Shown here piece by piece: positions 16,363 to 25,122 of a stretch of DNA of 64,000 bases; position 1 is the stretch's first letter; every line of letters starts with the position of its first letter. The notes under the pieces are model-generated. The model saw nothing but the letters and a program-made list of their open reading frames with translations, was not told the origin of the DNA and ran no database searches. Source of the DNA: a candidate division BRC1 bacterium HGW-BRC1-1 (GTDB taxonomy: Bacteria > Sumerlaeota > Sumerlaeia > Sumerlaeales > Sumerlaeaceae); NCBI GenBank assembly GCA_002842095.1, contig PHCB01000008.1, positions 1 to 64,000 of the forward strand, given 5' to 3'. The position numbers and the translations under genes were made by a program.

Positions 16363-16548
16363 GTGAAAAAGAAAAAAGGTTACGCACAGCAGGAAAGTCC
16401 GGAGAAAACGTCCGGACCAACGGTCGGGATTGAGCTGGGTCGCAATGAGGATTCCAACCTTCGCGAACATCTGACGGGTGGGAATCAACCCGCCGACGAG
16501 ACCAATGTGGCGCGATTTGTGACGGAGTATATCAGCGCCGGATTATAA
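16363..16548 (+). CDS. Small basic hypothetical protein
   Basis: 61 aa starting at GTG 16363 with AAGGA 8 nt upstream. The N-terminus is Lys-rich (VKKKKGYAQQ) and the C-terminus NVARFVTEYISAGL could form a helix. It follows the FmdB-type gene by 14 bp. No family recognised. The ribosome site and spacing support it being a real gene, but the short length leaves doubt. Confidence 0.5.
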   Translation: MKKKKGYAQQESPEKTSGPTVGIELGRNEDSNLREHLTGGNQPADETNVARFVTEYISAGL

Positions 16549-16567
16549 GCCCTGGCGCAGGAAATTC

Positions 16568-18160
16568 TCAGTCGGGGGCGGCCATGTTATCGGTTGCGGG
16601 CGCGCCTTTGGGGCGATAGTACATGAGCGACGTGTTGAGTGTGCGCAGTTCTTTGATGCGCACCGGCTCGTATGAAGCGGCGATGGCATCGGCAATGGGC
16701 TTGATCTTGCCTGTCTGATTTAAGTCGAGGACGACGAACGCCACCTTCTTCTCACGAAGGCTTTGAGCGATGCGCTCCGTGGTTTCAACCCCACGCCCCC
16801 GAACCTTGTCGAAGGCTTCGTTGTGGTACTTCAACTGCCAGAGAAGAATCTCGCTGTAGTCTTCCACGATCTTACGCTGGGCGAGGACTGCATAATAGGG
16901 GGGAGCGAGAACCAGGCCGTCTTCGGGCACGTTTTTGCGGATGTCTTCCGCCACCATCATCGCGCCCGCTTCATCCTGCTCGTAGGTGCGTTGCTTGAGC
17001 GTGTCGTAGGAATGGCTGAGTCCGCGTCCCAGGAGCAGAACCGTGAGGGCAGCCGTGGCCATGACCGCCGCAATGGGCGTCCAGTTACGCCATGAAATCG
17101 CGCGACGCCAGCCGGTGAGATTCTTTCGGGTGAATTCCCACAGAAAGATTCCCGCAAAGGCGGCCGTGAAGGGTTCTCCGATGGTGAAAATGTAATCCAC
17201 CGTGCCACCCTTGGAAACGTAGAGGATCGAGCACATGGCGAAAAAACCGTAAAAGGTGGCGAACTCGCATGCCTCGGGTTCACCCCGGCGGGAAAATTGT
17301 AGCAGGCCCAACAACCCCAGAACAATGAAGCCTCCTTCGAGAATGAAGACATCCATTCCCTCACGCACAACCTTGCCCCACGCGTAACTGAACAGGGTTT
17401 GCCCGGACGGAAGGAATTCTTCGCGGGGGAATGAGCCCACCTGGTTCATTATGACGTTTTCAAGATAGGCCCCTGTGCGCCATTCAAGTAGTGCGGAAAC
17501 ACCGACCAGCAGGGCCGTACACGGCAGTAAATAGGCCGCTAAAAGGCGGGGTCTGCGCACCGCCAGATATCCGGCGCAAAAGAGCGTGTAGGGGGCGGCG
17601 GTCATGTTGGTCAGAGTAGCCAAAGCCATCAGGGCTCCTGCGCCCGCCACTGCGGCGGGAGTGAATCGCAGAAACGAAACAAACGCCGCCATGATGAAGA
17701 CCATCTCAAGCGGTTCACTCTGGTAGCCCATGCTCCACCAGAAGCCCAGCGGGAGCAGAAGATAGATGGTGGCGGCCCATGCGCCCGGAGCAGAAGAGGC
17801 CGGTCGCGGATCATTCTCCGCAGGCCGCGCAAGGCGGTTCGCTGACAGATAAACCAACACAGCTGTGGCGATATGCAGCAAGAGACTGAAGGATCGGAAG
17901 GCGAGGATCATGGGGGAGCCAAGCAAGCCCGCCAGCTTTACCAGCATCATGCCTGTGTAAAGGTGCATGGGGGGTTGGGGTGCGAGAATGTCGCGGTAAA
18001 CCATGGCCCCCTGTGCCATGCGCCAGGAGATGTAGATGTAGTTTCCATCGCCGAAATCTATGTAGCCATAGTTCCAATGGATGGCCGTGATAACGGCGTA
18101 TAGTGCACAGCAGAGCACTAAAATGGCTCGCGGCAGGCGTTCGAACTGTTGCTGCGTCAT
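16568..18160 (-). CDS. GT-C type membrane glycosyltransferase
   Basis: 530 aa with about ten transmembrane helices and a C-terminal soluble domain (about 420-530). The first loop has YGYIDFGDGNYIYISWRMAQGAMVYRDI, fitting the acidic first periplasmic loop of PMT/ArnT-like GT-C enzymes that use polyprenyl-phosphate sugars. ATG 18160 is preceded by AAGGA. It starts 2 bp after the stop of the deacetylase-like gene, so the two are surely co-expressed and probably modify the same envelope glycan. Substrate unknown. Confidence 0.83.
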   Translation of the reverse strand: MTQQQFERLPRAILVLCCALYAVITAIHWNYGYIDFGDGNYIYISWRMAQGAMVYRDILAPQPPMHLYTGMMLVKLAGLLGSPMILAFRSFSLLLHIATAVLVYLSANRLARPAENDPRPASSAPGAWAATIYLLLPLGFWWSMGYQSEPLEMVFIMAAFVSFLRFTPAAVAGAGALMALATLTNMTAAPYTLFCAGYLAVRRPRLLAAYLLPCTALLVGVSALLEWRTGAYLENVIMNQVGSFPREEFLPSGQTLFSYAWGKVVREGMDVFILEGGFIVLGLLGLLQFSRRGEPEACEFATFYGFFAMCSILYVSKGGTVDYIFTIGEPFTAAFAGIFLWEFTRKNLTGWRRAISWRNWTPIAAVMATAALTVLLLGRGLSHSYDTLKQRTYEQDEAGAMMVAEDIRKNVPEDGLVLAPPYYAVLAQRKIVEDYSEILLWQLKYHNEAFDKVRGRGVETTERIAQSLREKKVAFVVLDLNQTGKIKPIADAIAASYEPVRIKELRTLNTSLMYYRPKGAPATDNMAAPD

Positions 18161-18162
18161 GG

Positions 18163-19647
18163 CTATCCTTGCGGGTGTGCGGTGGGGGCGGTTTGTTTGT
18201 ATTCGTTCATCAGTGTTTGCAGCGTGGCGAAACGAGCGCTTCCCGCCGCTGCAAAAAAGATGAATTCCAAAGTGTCCCAATAGCCGGGATAGGCCCGACG
18301 GTCGCGCATGGTGTTGTGCCAGAGGAATACAAAAGCACCGCCGGGAACATGGGATGCTTCCATGAGATTTGAGATGCGCTCGAGGGCGATGCGACTCTCA
18401 AGCTTTTCATAAACGGCCAGTGTGATGTCCATGGCGATAAGCGGAATTTCCACGATGGGTAGAACGAGGTTCTTCTCCACATCAAATGGTTGGAAGCAAC
18501 CGCTCCATCCGCAACGGAAGCCCGCGCGGTCCGCGAAGGAAAGGGATGAGTCGTATTCCAAACCGGCCTCGGCAACGGCGCGCAAGGTCTCGGGAGTGGA
18601 AAACCGCAGGTAATGCTGGCGGGAACCACGAATGGTTTTTCCCGTTGCTTTGGCAACCGCCTCTGTCTGGGTGCGAATCATGTCGGCGCTGAGATAAGAT
18701 TCATACGAAGGATGTACGCCAATCTCGTCCTTGCCGGCACGGGCTCGGGTGAGGATGCGGCGGATTTTCGGATCGTCGAGGGCATAGTCACCATCGAGTG
18801 AATGGTCGCCGCCACCCATGAGAAAGAAAGTGGAAGGCACCCCGATGCGTTCCTTGAGGGTGAAAAGATCGTCGAAGCAGTCGTAAGGATCCCGCCGAAG
18901 ACCCGCCAGCACCAGGCTGGCATTGCGAATCTCGGTGGTCGCATCGCCCGAACGGGCGAGACTGGAAAGCGCCCGACGCACACCGCGCAGCCCGCTGTAC
19001 TTTGCGAGCAGATCCACGTCATGGGTCAGAGCCACCGTGGCGCGGTTGCCCTGGCGTTGATCGGGAGCTTTTGCCCTGTCGGTCAGTTCAAGGGCCAGCC
19101 CACGCAGGCGCTCGCACCAGTGGTTGCCCAGCGGGCGGTCGTACATCGCCGGTTGGGCCGCAGAGTGGGCTGAAAGAAAGCGCCCATGGGAGTCAGGCGA
19201 AGAAGAAATGTACTCTTCGTATCGCGTTAAAAACCAGAAGGTGGCCGCAAACAGATCGAGCGTCACCACAGCCAGCCCCGGGCGTGGGCGCTGGATATGG
19301 TGTTGGAATCCCGCGTCGTCTGCCGCTGCGATAAGAGTCGCCGAATCTGCGGGCAGATCGGGCGATACAAGGTAGGTGCTGCCAAAAAAGGGCCCGCGTT
19401 CGACCGCCATCACAGGACACTCAACACCGCGAATGCTACCGTATAGCTCGGCCACGCGGGTCCGGTTGGCATAAACCAGCAGGAGGTCCGGTTGGGTCGT
19501 GATGGGATCGAGTTGCTGGGGATCGACGATGGACAGATTGAAACCGGCGGCGCGTGCGAAAGTTCCCAGAATGTAATCGATGGGGGCGTGAAAGGCGTCG
19601 TTTTCACGAACAGCCAGAAGGTTGAGTGTGGCGGTATTAGATGACAT
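18163..19647 (-). CDS. Polysaccharide deacetylase-like protein with N-terminal extension
   Basis: 494 aa. The N-terminal part (about 1-190) is of a type often fused to deacetylases. The NodB-like (beta/alpha)7 domain follows: VALTHDVDLL (catalytic Asp and metal Asp), STFFLMGGGDHSLD, EIGVHPSYESYL (metal His), RQHYLRFSTPETL, YDSSLSFADRAGFRCG and FVFLWHNTM. Predicted to remove N-acetyl groups from a surface glycan or glycolipid. ATG 19647 is used rather than 19692 because the extra residues look untranslated. Coupled to the GT-C glycosyltransferase gene. Confidence 0.85.
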   Translation of the reverse strand: MSSNTATLNLLAVRENDAFHAPIDYILGTFARAAGFNLSIVDPQQLDPITTQPDLLLVYANRTRVAELYGSIRGVECPVMAVERGPFFGSTYLVSPDLPADSATLIAAADDAGFQHHIQRPRPGLAVVTLDLFAATFWFLTRYEEYISSSPDSHGRFLSAHSAAQPAMYDRPLGNHWCERLRGLALELTDRAKAPDQRQGNRATVALTHDVDLLAKYSGLRGVRRALSSLARSGDATTEIRNASLVLAGLRRDPYDCFDDLFTLKERIGVPSTFFLMGGGDHSLDGDYALDDPKIRRILTRARAGKDEIGVHPSYESYLSADMIRTQTEAVAKATGKTIRGSRQHYLRFSTPETLRAVAEAGLEYDSSLSFADRAGFRCGWSGCFQPFDVEKNLVLPIVEIPLIAMDITLAVYEKLESRIALERISNLMEASHVPGGAFVFLWHNTMRDRRAYPGYWDTLEFIFFAAAGSARFATLQTLMNEYKQTAPTAHPQG

Positions 19648-19799
19648 AGATTGCCTATCGATTCGTATGATTAGCCTGATTGGGCAAGGCAAAAATCAGA
19701 TATGGACCGGGGTACTCTGAAGCGGGAGGGAGTTGTGGATGAAGATAATCGTTAAAAAATGCTTGTGAACCTTCGGCTGCAACTGTGGTTTCCAAGGTC

Positions 19800-20960
19800 A
19801 TGAGCCTCCACTTAAAGCCCTGTCCATTTGCAGAAGCAAAGACCATCGTCATAAAACTCGGTTCGGCAGTGCTGACCGATGCCGAAAACAATCTCGATCT
19901 TGCGGTGATGCGCGATGTCTGCGCCACGGCTGCGGAAATGATGCAACTGGGGCGTAACGTGCTTATCGTTACCTCCGGAGCCGTGGCGGCCGGGCGGGGG
20001 GCGCTGGGGTTGAAGGTGAAGCCCTCCACCATTTCGGGCAAGCAGGCGCTGGCGTCCATCGGGCAGGTTCGCGTGATGAACCATTGGGCCACGTGTTTTG
20101 CCAAACATGACATCCTCGTGGGTCAGCTCCTTCTTTCACGGGGTGATATGGAAGATCGCCGCCGATATCTGAATGCCCGATATACGCTCGAAGAATTGCT
20201 GCGGCGTCGTTGCGTGCCCATCATAAACGAGAACGATACGGTGACCGTCGACGAACTGAAGTTCGGCGACAACGACGGTCTCGCCGCGGTGGTGGCGATG
20301 AAAATGCAGGCTGATGCATTGGTTCTGCTGAGCGATGTGGCGGGGTTGTATGATGGCAATCCGAAAACGAACCATGACGCACGCTTGCTCGAAACGGTTG
20401 AAAACGTGACGCCGTCATTAATCGAAAAATTATGCGTGGTCCCCAAGGGGGGAGCCGGAGTGGGCAGCGGGGGTATGAAGAGTAAGCTGATGGCCGCCCG
20501 AGTCGCCACGGCGGCGGGCGTTGCGGTGTGTATCGTGAACGGAAAGGTGCGGGGGCAGCTTGCGGCAGTTGTTTCCGGTGAATTCGAAGGAACCTATTTC
20601 CCGCCCCATCCTCATCATTATTCGCGTCGGCGTGCGTGGATTCTGGGTGGACGGAGCGTGTTCAACCGCCGTTTGCTGGTGGACGATGGTGCCCGCGATG
20701 CGTTGGTGAAGGGGAAGAAAAGTCTACTCCCCGCAGGTATCCGTGAGGTTGAGGGACGGTTCGAACAGGGACACATCGTGGAAGTGCTGGATCTGCATGG
20801 AACCCTGTTGGGTCGCGGCATCGTCAATTATAGTTCGGATGAATTGGAAAGCATCAAGGGTCGCAAGACGGGGGAAATCCGCACAATACTCGGCGAGCGA
20901 CACTATGATGAAGCCATTCATCGGGATAACCTCGTGCTGGCCCCTGAGTTTGAAGAGTGA
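19800..20960 (+). CDS. proB: Glutamate 5-kinase
   Basis: First step of proline synthesis: ATP-dependent phosphorylation of glutamate. The amino-acid kinase domain has IVIKLGSAVLTD, VTSGAVAAGRGAL, IINENDTVTVDELKFGDND and LSDVAGLYDGNP. The C-terminal PUA domain is present (RRAWILGGRSVFNRRLLVDDGA, GIREVEG, RGIVNYSSDEL). About 386 aa, normal for the two-domain form. A GTG at 19785 is an alternative start; neither has a clear ribosome site. proA is not adjacent. Confidence 0.95.
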   Translation: MSLHLKPCPFAEAKTIVIKLGSAVLTDAENNLDLAVMRDVCATAAEMMQLGRNVLIVTSGAVAAGRGALGLKVKPSTISGKQALASIGQVRVMNHWATCFAKHDILVGQLLLSRGDMEDRRRYLNARYTLEELLRRRCVPIINENDTVTVDELKFGDNDGLAAVVAMKMQADALVLLSDVAGLYDGNPKTNHDARLLETVENVTPSLIEKLCVVPKGGAGVGSGGMKSKLMAARVATAAGVAVCIVNGKVRGQLAAVVSGEFEGTYFPPHPHHYSRRRAWILGGRSVFNRRLLVDDGARDALVKGKKSLLPAGIREVEGRFEQGHIVEVLDLHGTLLGRGIVNYSSDELESIKGRKTGEIRTILGERHYDEAIHRDNLVLAPEFEE

Positions 20961-21016
20961 TGCGAAACGGGCGGCCCGGGTTGGTTCTGATCTGCACGCT
21001 GGATGGATTGTAACCC

Positions 21017-22711
21017 TTGAGCGTGGCCGCCGCTTTCACCATACGATTTCTTCCGGATGAACGCTCAGTAGCATCGGACAAACCGATCGCGCTATCACGG
21101 GCAGCCTTTAAGGCCGGCGTCCTCCTGGAGCATCCCTGCGGTTCGAAGGCGAACTGTGGCAAGTGCAATGTTCGTTTTCTGGAAGGCGTGCCCGAACCCA
21201 CCCTCGCTGACAATCTGCTTTTCACCAACGATGAGTTGGACGCCGGTTGGAGGTTGTCGTGTCAGGCCGTGTGCCGCGCCGACTGCGTTGTTGAAGTTCC
21301 GCAGATTGCGCACGATTCGCACACAAAATCATTTAACGTCGAGGAATCGGCAACGACGGATTCTCCACCGATGGTGTGGCGACGAGATACGGACGCAGGA
21401 CGCGAGATTGTTGTTAATGGCGAAGTCACCCGGCTGGTGGATGGTCGTGACGAGTCTGATCTTATCGGCGTCGCCATCGATATTGGAACGACCACCCTTG
21501 CGGCAGCGTTGGTCAATCTGACCACGAATGAAGTGCTCGCGCAGGAGTCGCGCCTCAATCCGCAGGTTGCGTGGGGCAACGATGTCATATCGCGGATTGA
21601 TCATGCCATGCGTCATTCTGAGGGAAACGCGCAACTCCATGAGGTTCTGGTGCATGCGCTGGATGAAATGATAAACGCGATGTCGGCGGGTGCTGACATT
21701 AATCCCGCGGACGATATCCAAGCGTTAACCGTGGCGGGAAATCCGGCCATGATGCACACGTTTGTCGGAGCGGATGTTACCCCGTTGGGACTTGCCCCTT
21801 TCGAGGGTTCGTGGTGTGCAGCCAGAACCGTGATGGCTGGCGAAACAGGATTTAAAACTCTCGCACCGACAACACCTATTCTGCTGTTACCGATGGTGCA
21901 TGGTAATGTGGGAGCCGATATCGTTGCTGCGATCATCGCGGCGCGTATCGATCAGGACGATGCCCTGACTCTGATGATCGACTTGGGCACCAATTCCGAA
22001 ATTGTTCTCGGCAACCGTCACCGTTTGATCGTTACAAGCGCTGCCGCTGGTCCGGCTTTTGAAGGTGCCACCATTTCCCAGGGTATGCGGGCGTGTGAGG
22101 GGGCTATCTTTCGGGTAGATCCGGATCCCGAGGGAAACGTGGTTTCTGCTGTTTTAGGTGGGAGAAAGGCCCGGGGGATTTGTGGGTCGGGTCTGATCGA
22201 CGCGGTCGCGGCATTGCTTCGGAACGGGAAGATCAATGAGACTGGCTGGATGCAAGAGCCGGTTGAATTGGCCTCACCCTCGCAAAGCCACGATGGAAAA
22301 CCTGTCCTTTTGGTGGCAAACGACGTGAGGCAGTTGCAACTCGTGAAGGGGTCCATTCTCGCCGGAGCGCGAATGTTGATGAAGCAATGGGGATGTTCCC
22401 CCGAGGACCTCGATCGCGTGTTGGTGGCGGGGGCATTCGGTCAGAATGTGCGAAAAGAAAGTTTGCTCACCATCGGACTCATCCCGTCTGTGACGCTCTC
22501 AAAAGTCACCTTCCTGGGTAACGCGGCCGGTGTGGGTGCCCGGCTTGCGCTCACCGATCGGGAGGCATGGCAGCGCGCGATTCGCGTTGGTGAGATGGCG
22601 GAGTATTGCGAGCTTGCAGGGAATTCTGACTATGTTGAAGAGTTGGGTGAAGCGATGATGTTTCTCGACTCAGAGTCCGAAATCATTCGTGGGCTGGAAC
22701 CTGAAACATGA
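21017..22711 (+). CDS. RACo-like reductive activator of corrinoid proteins ([2Fe-2S] + ASKHA domain)
   Basis: 564 aa. The N-terminal plant-type ferredoxin domain ligates a [2Fe-2S] cluster through C41, C47, C50 and C82 (HPCGSKANCGKC, RLSCQ). A linker is followed by the DUF4445 ASKHA ATPase region: GVAIDIGTTTLAAALV, VAGNPAMMHTFVG, MIDLGTNSEIVLG, ARGICGSGLIDAVA, VLVAGAFGQNV and FLGNAAGVGA. These proteins use ATP to drive reduction of Co(II) corrinoid back to Co(I). The frame starts at TTG 21017; GTG 21023 is an alternative. Its stop overlaps the ATG of the 82-aa gene. Likely reactivates the corrinoid carrier served by the UroD-type methyltransferase and homocysteine methyltransferase downstream. 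Confidence 0.9.
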   Translation: MSVAAAFTIRFLPDERSVASDKPIALSRAAFKAGVLLEHPCGSKANCGKCNVRFLEGVPEPTLADNLLFTNDELDAGWRLSCQAVCRADCVVEVPQIAHDSHTKSFNVEESATTDSPPMVWRRDTDAGREIVVNGEVTRLVDGRDESDLIGVAIDIGTTTLAAALVNLTTNEVLAQESRLNPQVAWGNDVISRIDHAMRHSEGNAQLHEVLVHALDEMINAMSAGADINPADDIQALTVAGNPAMMHTFVGADVTPLGLAPFEGSWCAARTVMAGETGFKTLAPTTPILLLPMVHGNVGADIVAAIIAARIDQDDALTLMIDLGTNSEIVLGNRHRLIVTSAAAGPAFEGATISQGMRACEGAIFRVDPDPEGNVVSAVLGGRKARGICGSGLIDAVAALLRNGKINETGWMQEPVELASPSQSHDGKPVLLVANDVRQLQLVKGSILAGARMLMKQWGCSPEDLDRVLVAGAFGQNVRKESLLTIGLIPSVTLSKVTFLGNAAGVGARLALTDREAWQRAIRVGEMAEYCELAGNSDYVEELGEAMMFLDSESEIIRGLEPET

Positions 22712-22956
22712 CGGCGCATGCTGGTGCCGAGCGCCAAAGAGCGGTTGATCACGCGCTTGAAGATATGCGTCAGGCTCTGCTCGAAATCGGAGCGAGCATA
22801 GATGAGGCGAACAAAGATCGCTGCCCATATCGCATGGCGGACGAGACCTGCACCTTTGAGGGCGGTTGTCGCAACCGGAAGGGTGGGAACGCTGAAAATG
22901 CAATCTGTGGCGGTGACCATCTTCTGCCTGCGACGGAAAAGGAGCAATCCGGTTGA
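22708..22956 (+). CDS. 82-aa cysteine-bearing protein in corrinoid gene set
   Basis: Its start overlaps the preceding stop (ATGA) and its stop overlaps the next start by 4 bp, so it sits in a fully coupled three-gene array. A helical N-terminus (QRAVDHALEDMRQALLEIGASIDE) is followed by four cysteines in 29 residues (C39, C48, C54, C67: RCPYRMADETCTFEGGC, AICGG), which suggests a metal or Fe-S site. No known family recognised. It may be an assembly factor or small electron carrier for its neighbours. Confidence 0.65.
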   Translation: MTAHAGAERQRAVDHALEDMRQALLEIGASIDEANKDRCPYRMADETCTFEGGCRNRKGGNAENAICGGDHLLPATEKEQSG

Positions 22957-24113
22957 ACGGACGAGAACGCATTTGTGCAGCGATGCGCAGACAAACTCCC
23001 GACCGCGTGCCGGTCATGTGTCAGCTTTCGCTTGGTCATTATTTTCTGCAAACCGGATTGCCGCCGGCTGATATCTGGCACGACACGCCGACATATGTGG
23101 AAGCGTTGGTCATGCTGCAGCGGCGCTATGATTTCGATGGAATTCTGGTGAACCTTCCCGGGCGCGATCCGCGCTGGCGTGAAGCGCTGAAATTATGCAC
23201 GAAGCAAGATTCAGCCACAATTCTTCACTGGAAAAATGGTCTGACAACGACTTGTCCGCATGATGACAATCCACATGTGGCCGGGCCCGATGGGGCATCC
23301 CTTCACCCATTTTTCGAGGAGTTGATTCCTGAGGACTTGTACTACGTGGACCCTCATGATCAGTACGGTGTTTGGCCACCGCTGAACAATACGAATCCCG
23401 AAACTTTTTTCCCCGCATGGCACGAGGATGGCATTCGGCTGGCTTGTGAAATGACACAGGGAAAGGTCTCCATTCACGGAGAAATTTTCTCCCCTTTTTC
23501 TCAGTTTATGGAACTGCTCGATTACTCCAACGGCCTCATGGCGCTGATGGAGGAACCCGAAAAATGCCACGCCATATTCGAGCACCTCGCGGAGGGAGCT
23601 ATCGCATTGGGCCGCCGAAAGCGGGCTGCCGGTGCCGACGCGGTGCTGATCTCATCTGCCTTCACGGGAGCCGGTTTCATTTCGCGCGAACATTATGCGG
23701 AGTTCGAACAGCCCTACTTGAGCCGCATTGTGCAGGGGATTAAGAAGGACGATGGCGCTGCGATAGTTTATCTGCACACGTGTGGAGCCATCGGAGATCG
23801 GCTCGATCTGATGGAGCAGACGGGAATCGACGGTCTGGACACTCTCGACCCGCCACCGCTGGGAACGGTGGAGCTTGAGGCGGCCATCGCCCGGCTTGGA
23901 AATCGCATCTTCATCAAAGGGAACCTCGATCCAGTTCATTCTCTGTTGAATGGCACAGTGACGCAGGTTCGTGAGGCTTGCCATGAGAGGCTGAGTATCG
24001 CGTCACCGGGCGGTGCCTACATTTTAAGCACGGCCTGTAGCGTGGCACCGCATACTTCTCCGGAGAACATCGCTCAATTGCGTGCGGCGGTGGATGAGGT
24101 TTCGCAGCATTGA
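22953..24113 (+). CDS. UroD-family corrinoid methyltransferase
   Basis: 386 aa, uroporphyrinogen decarboxylase superfamily in the branch that includes MtaA/MtbA/CmuA. RICAAMRRQTPDRVPV opens the fold. The zinc-type residues of methyltransferases are present: HTCGAIGDRL and STACSVAPHT near the C-terminus. The context (RACo-like activator, homocysteine methyltransferase) argues for methyl transfer rather than haem synthesis. TTG start at 22953, overlapping the upstream gene. No corrinoid-binding domain is encoded in the cluster, so the carrier protein must lie elsewhere. Confidence 0.87.
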   Translation: MNGRERICAAMRRQTPDRVPVMCQLSLGHYFLQTGLPPADIWHDTPTYVEALVMLQRRYDFDGILVNLPGRDPRWREALKLCTKQDSATILHWKNGLTTTCPHDDNPHVAGPDGASLHPFFEELIPEDLYYVDPHDQYGVWPPLNNTNPETFFPAWHEDGIRLACEMTQGKVSIHGEIFSPFSQFMELLDYSNGLMALMEEPEKCHAIFEHLAEGAIALGRRKRAAGADAVLISSAFTGAGFISREHYAEFEQPYLSRIVQGIKKDDGAAIVYLHTCGAIGDRLDLMEQTGIDGLDTLDPPPLGTVELEAAIARLGNRIFIKGNLDPVHSLLNGTVTQVREACHERLSIASPGGAYILSTACSVAPHTSPENIAQLRAAVDEVSQH

Positions 24114-24212
24114 TCATATAGTTGCCTGAGGGAAATTCGTCTCCCTTGAACTTTGTTGGAAGTGTGTTAGATGGTGCTTTGCAAATCGCCAAATCACTCA
24201 AAGGAAATTCCC

Positions 24213-25115
24213 ATGAGAAAGCCTCTTCTCGACGCTGTTAAAGAACGTATACTGCTTTGCGATGGAGCCATGGGCACCATGCTGCAGAAGGCGGGTCTGC
24301 CAGCCGGCGCATGTGGCGAGGCTTGGAACGTTGACAAGCCCGAGGCGGTGAAAGCCATTCAGGGCGAATATGCCGATGCGGGCGCGGATTGCATCATTAC
24401 CAACACCTTCGGGGGGTCCAGCTATCGCCTGGCGTTGCATGGCGAGCAGGGGAGGGTGCACGAGATGAATTGTGCGGCGGCCCGTCTGGCGCGCGAGGTG
24501 ATGGGCGAGGAACGCTACGTGCTGGGAGACATCGGCCCGTTCGGAGATTTCCTGGAACCGGTGGGTGAAACTGATCCCGAAGATTTACAGCAGGCGTTTT
24601 TCGTACAAGCCCGCGCACTGGCAGAGGGCGGCGCCGATGCGATTATCATCGAGACGATGGCAGCTCTTGATGAAATCGAATGTGCCGTGAAGGGGGCGCA
24701 GCAGGCCTGCAAGTTGCCGATCATCGTCTCGCTGACTTACGATCGCATCCCCGATGGTTCGTATCGGACCATGATGGGTGTCTCTCCCGAGCAGGCGGCG
24801 AAGGAAATGTCGGACCTCGGGGTTGATGTGATCGGTAGCAATTGTGGAACGGGGATCGATATTACCGACCACGCACGCATTGCGCAGCTATACAAGGATG
24901 CGGGTGCAAAGCTGGTTATAGTCCAGCCCAACGCAGGAAGTCCACGCATGGAAGGCGGGCGCGTGGTATATGACGAAACGCCCGAGCTAATGGCGTCCAA
25001 TGTCGAGCGGTTGATCGAGGCCGGTGCGTGCATTATCGGCGGATGCTGCGGGACGACACCTCGTCACATTGCGCTGTTCCGCGCTGCCATAGATGGTGCC
25101 CACGGCAGGCAGTAA
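24213..25115 (+). CDS. Homocysteine S-methyltransferase (stand-alone MetH/BHMT-type domain)
   Basis: About 300 aa, only the homocysteine-binding barrel of MetH. Motifs: LLCDGAMGTMLQKAG, ITNTFGGSSYRL, IETMAALDEIECAV and zinc ligands in GSNCGTG and IGGCCGTTPRHI. SD AAAGGAAA lies 8 nt before ATG 24213. With the UroD-type methyltransferase and RACo-like activator upstream, a split methionine synthase that accepts methyl groups from a corrinoid carrier is plausible. A betaine or S-methylmethionine donor is the alternative. It converges on gltB with only 7 bp between stop codons. Confidence 0.9.
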   Translation: MRKPLLDAVKERILLCDGAMGTMLQKAGLPAGACGEAWNVDKPEAVKAIQGEYADAGADCIITNTFGGSSYRLALHGEQGRVHEMNCAAARLAREVMGEERYVLGDIGPFGDFLEPVGETDPEDLQQAFFVQARALAEGGADAIIIETMAALDEIECAVKGAQQACKLPIIVSLTYDRIPDGSYRTMMGVSPEQAAKEMSDLGVDVIGSNCGTGIDITDHARIAQLYKDAGAKLVIVQPNAGSPRMEGGRVVYDETPELMASNVERLIEAGACIIGGCCGTTPRHIALFRAAIDGAHGRQ

Positions 25116-25122
25116 CCCAGGG

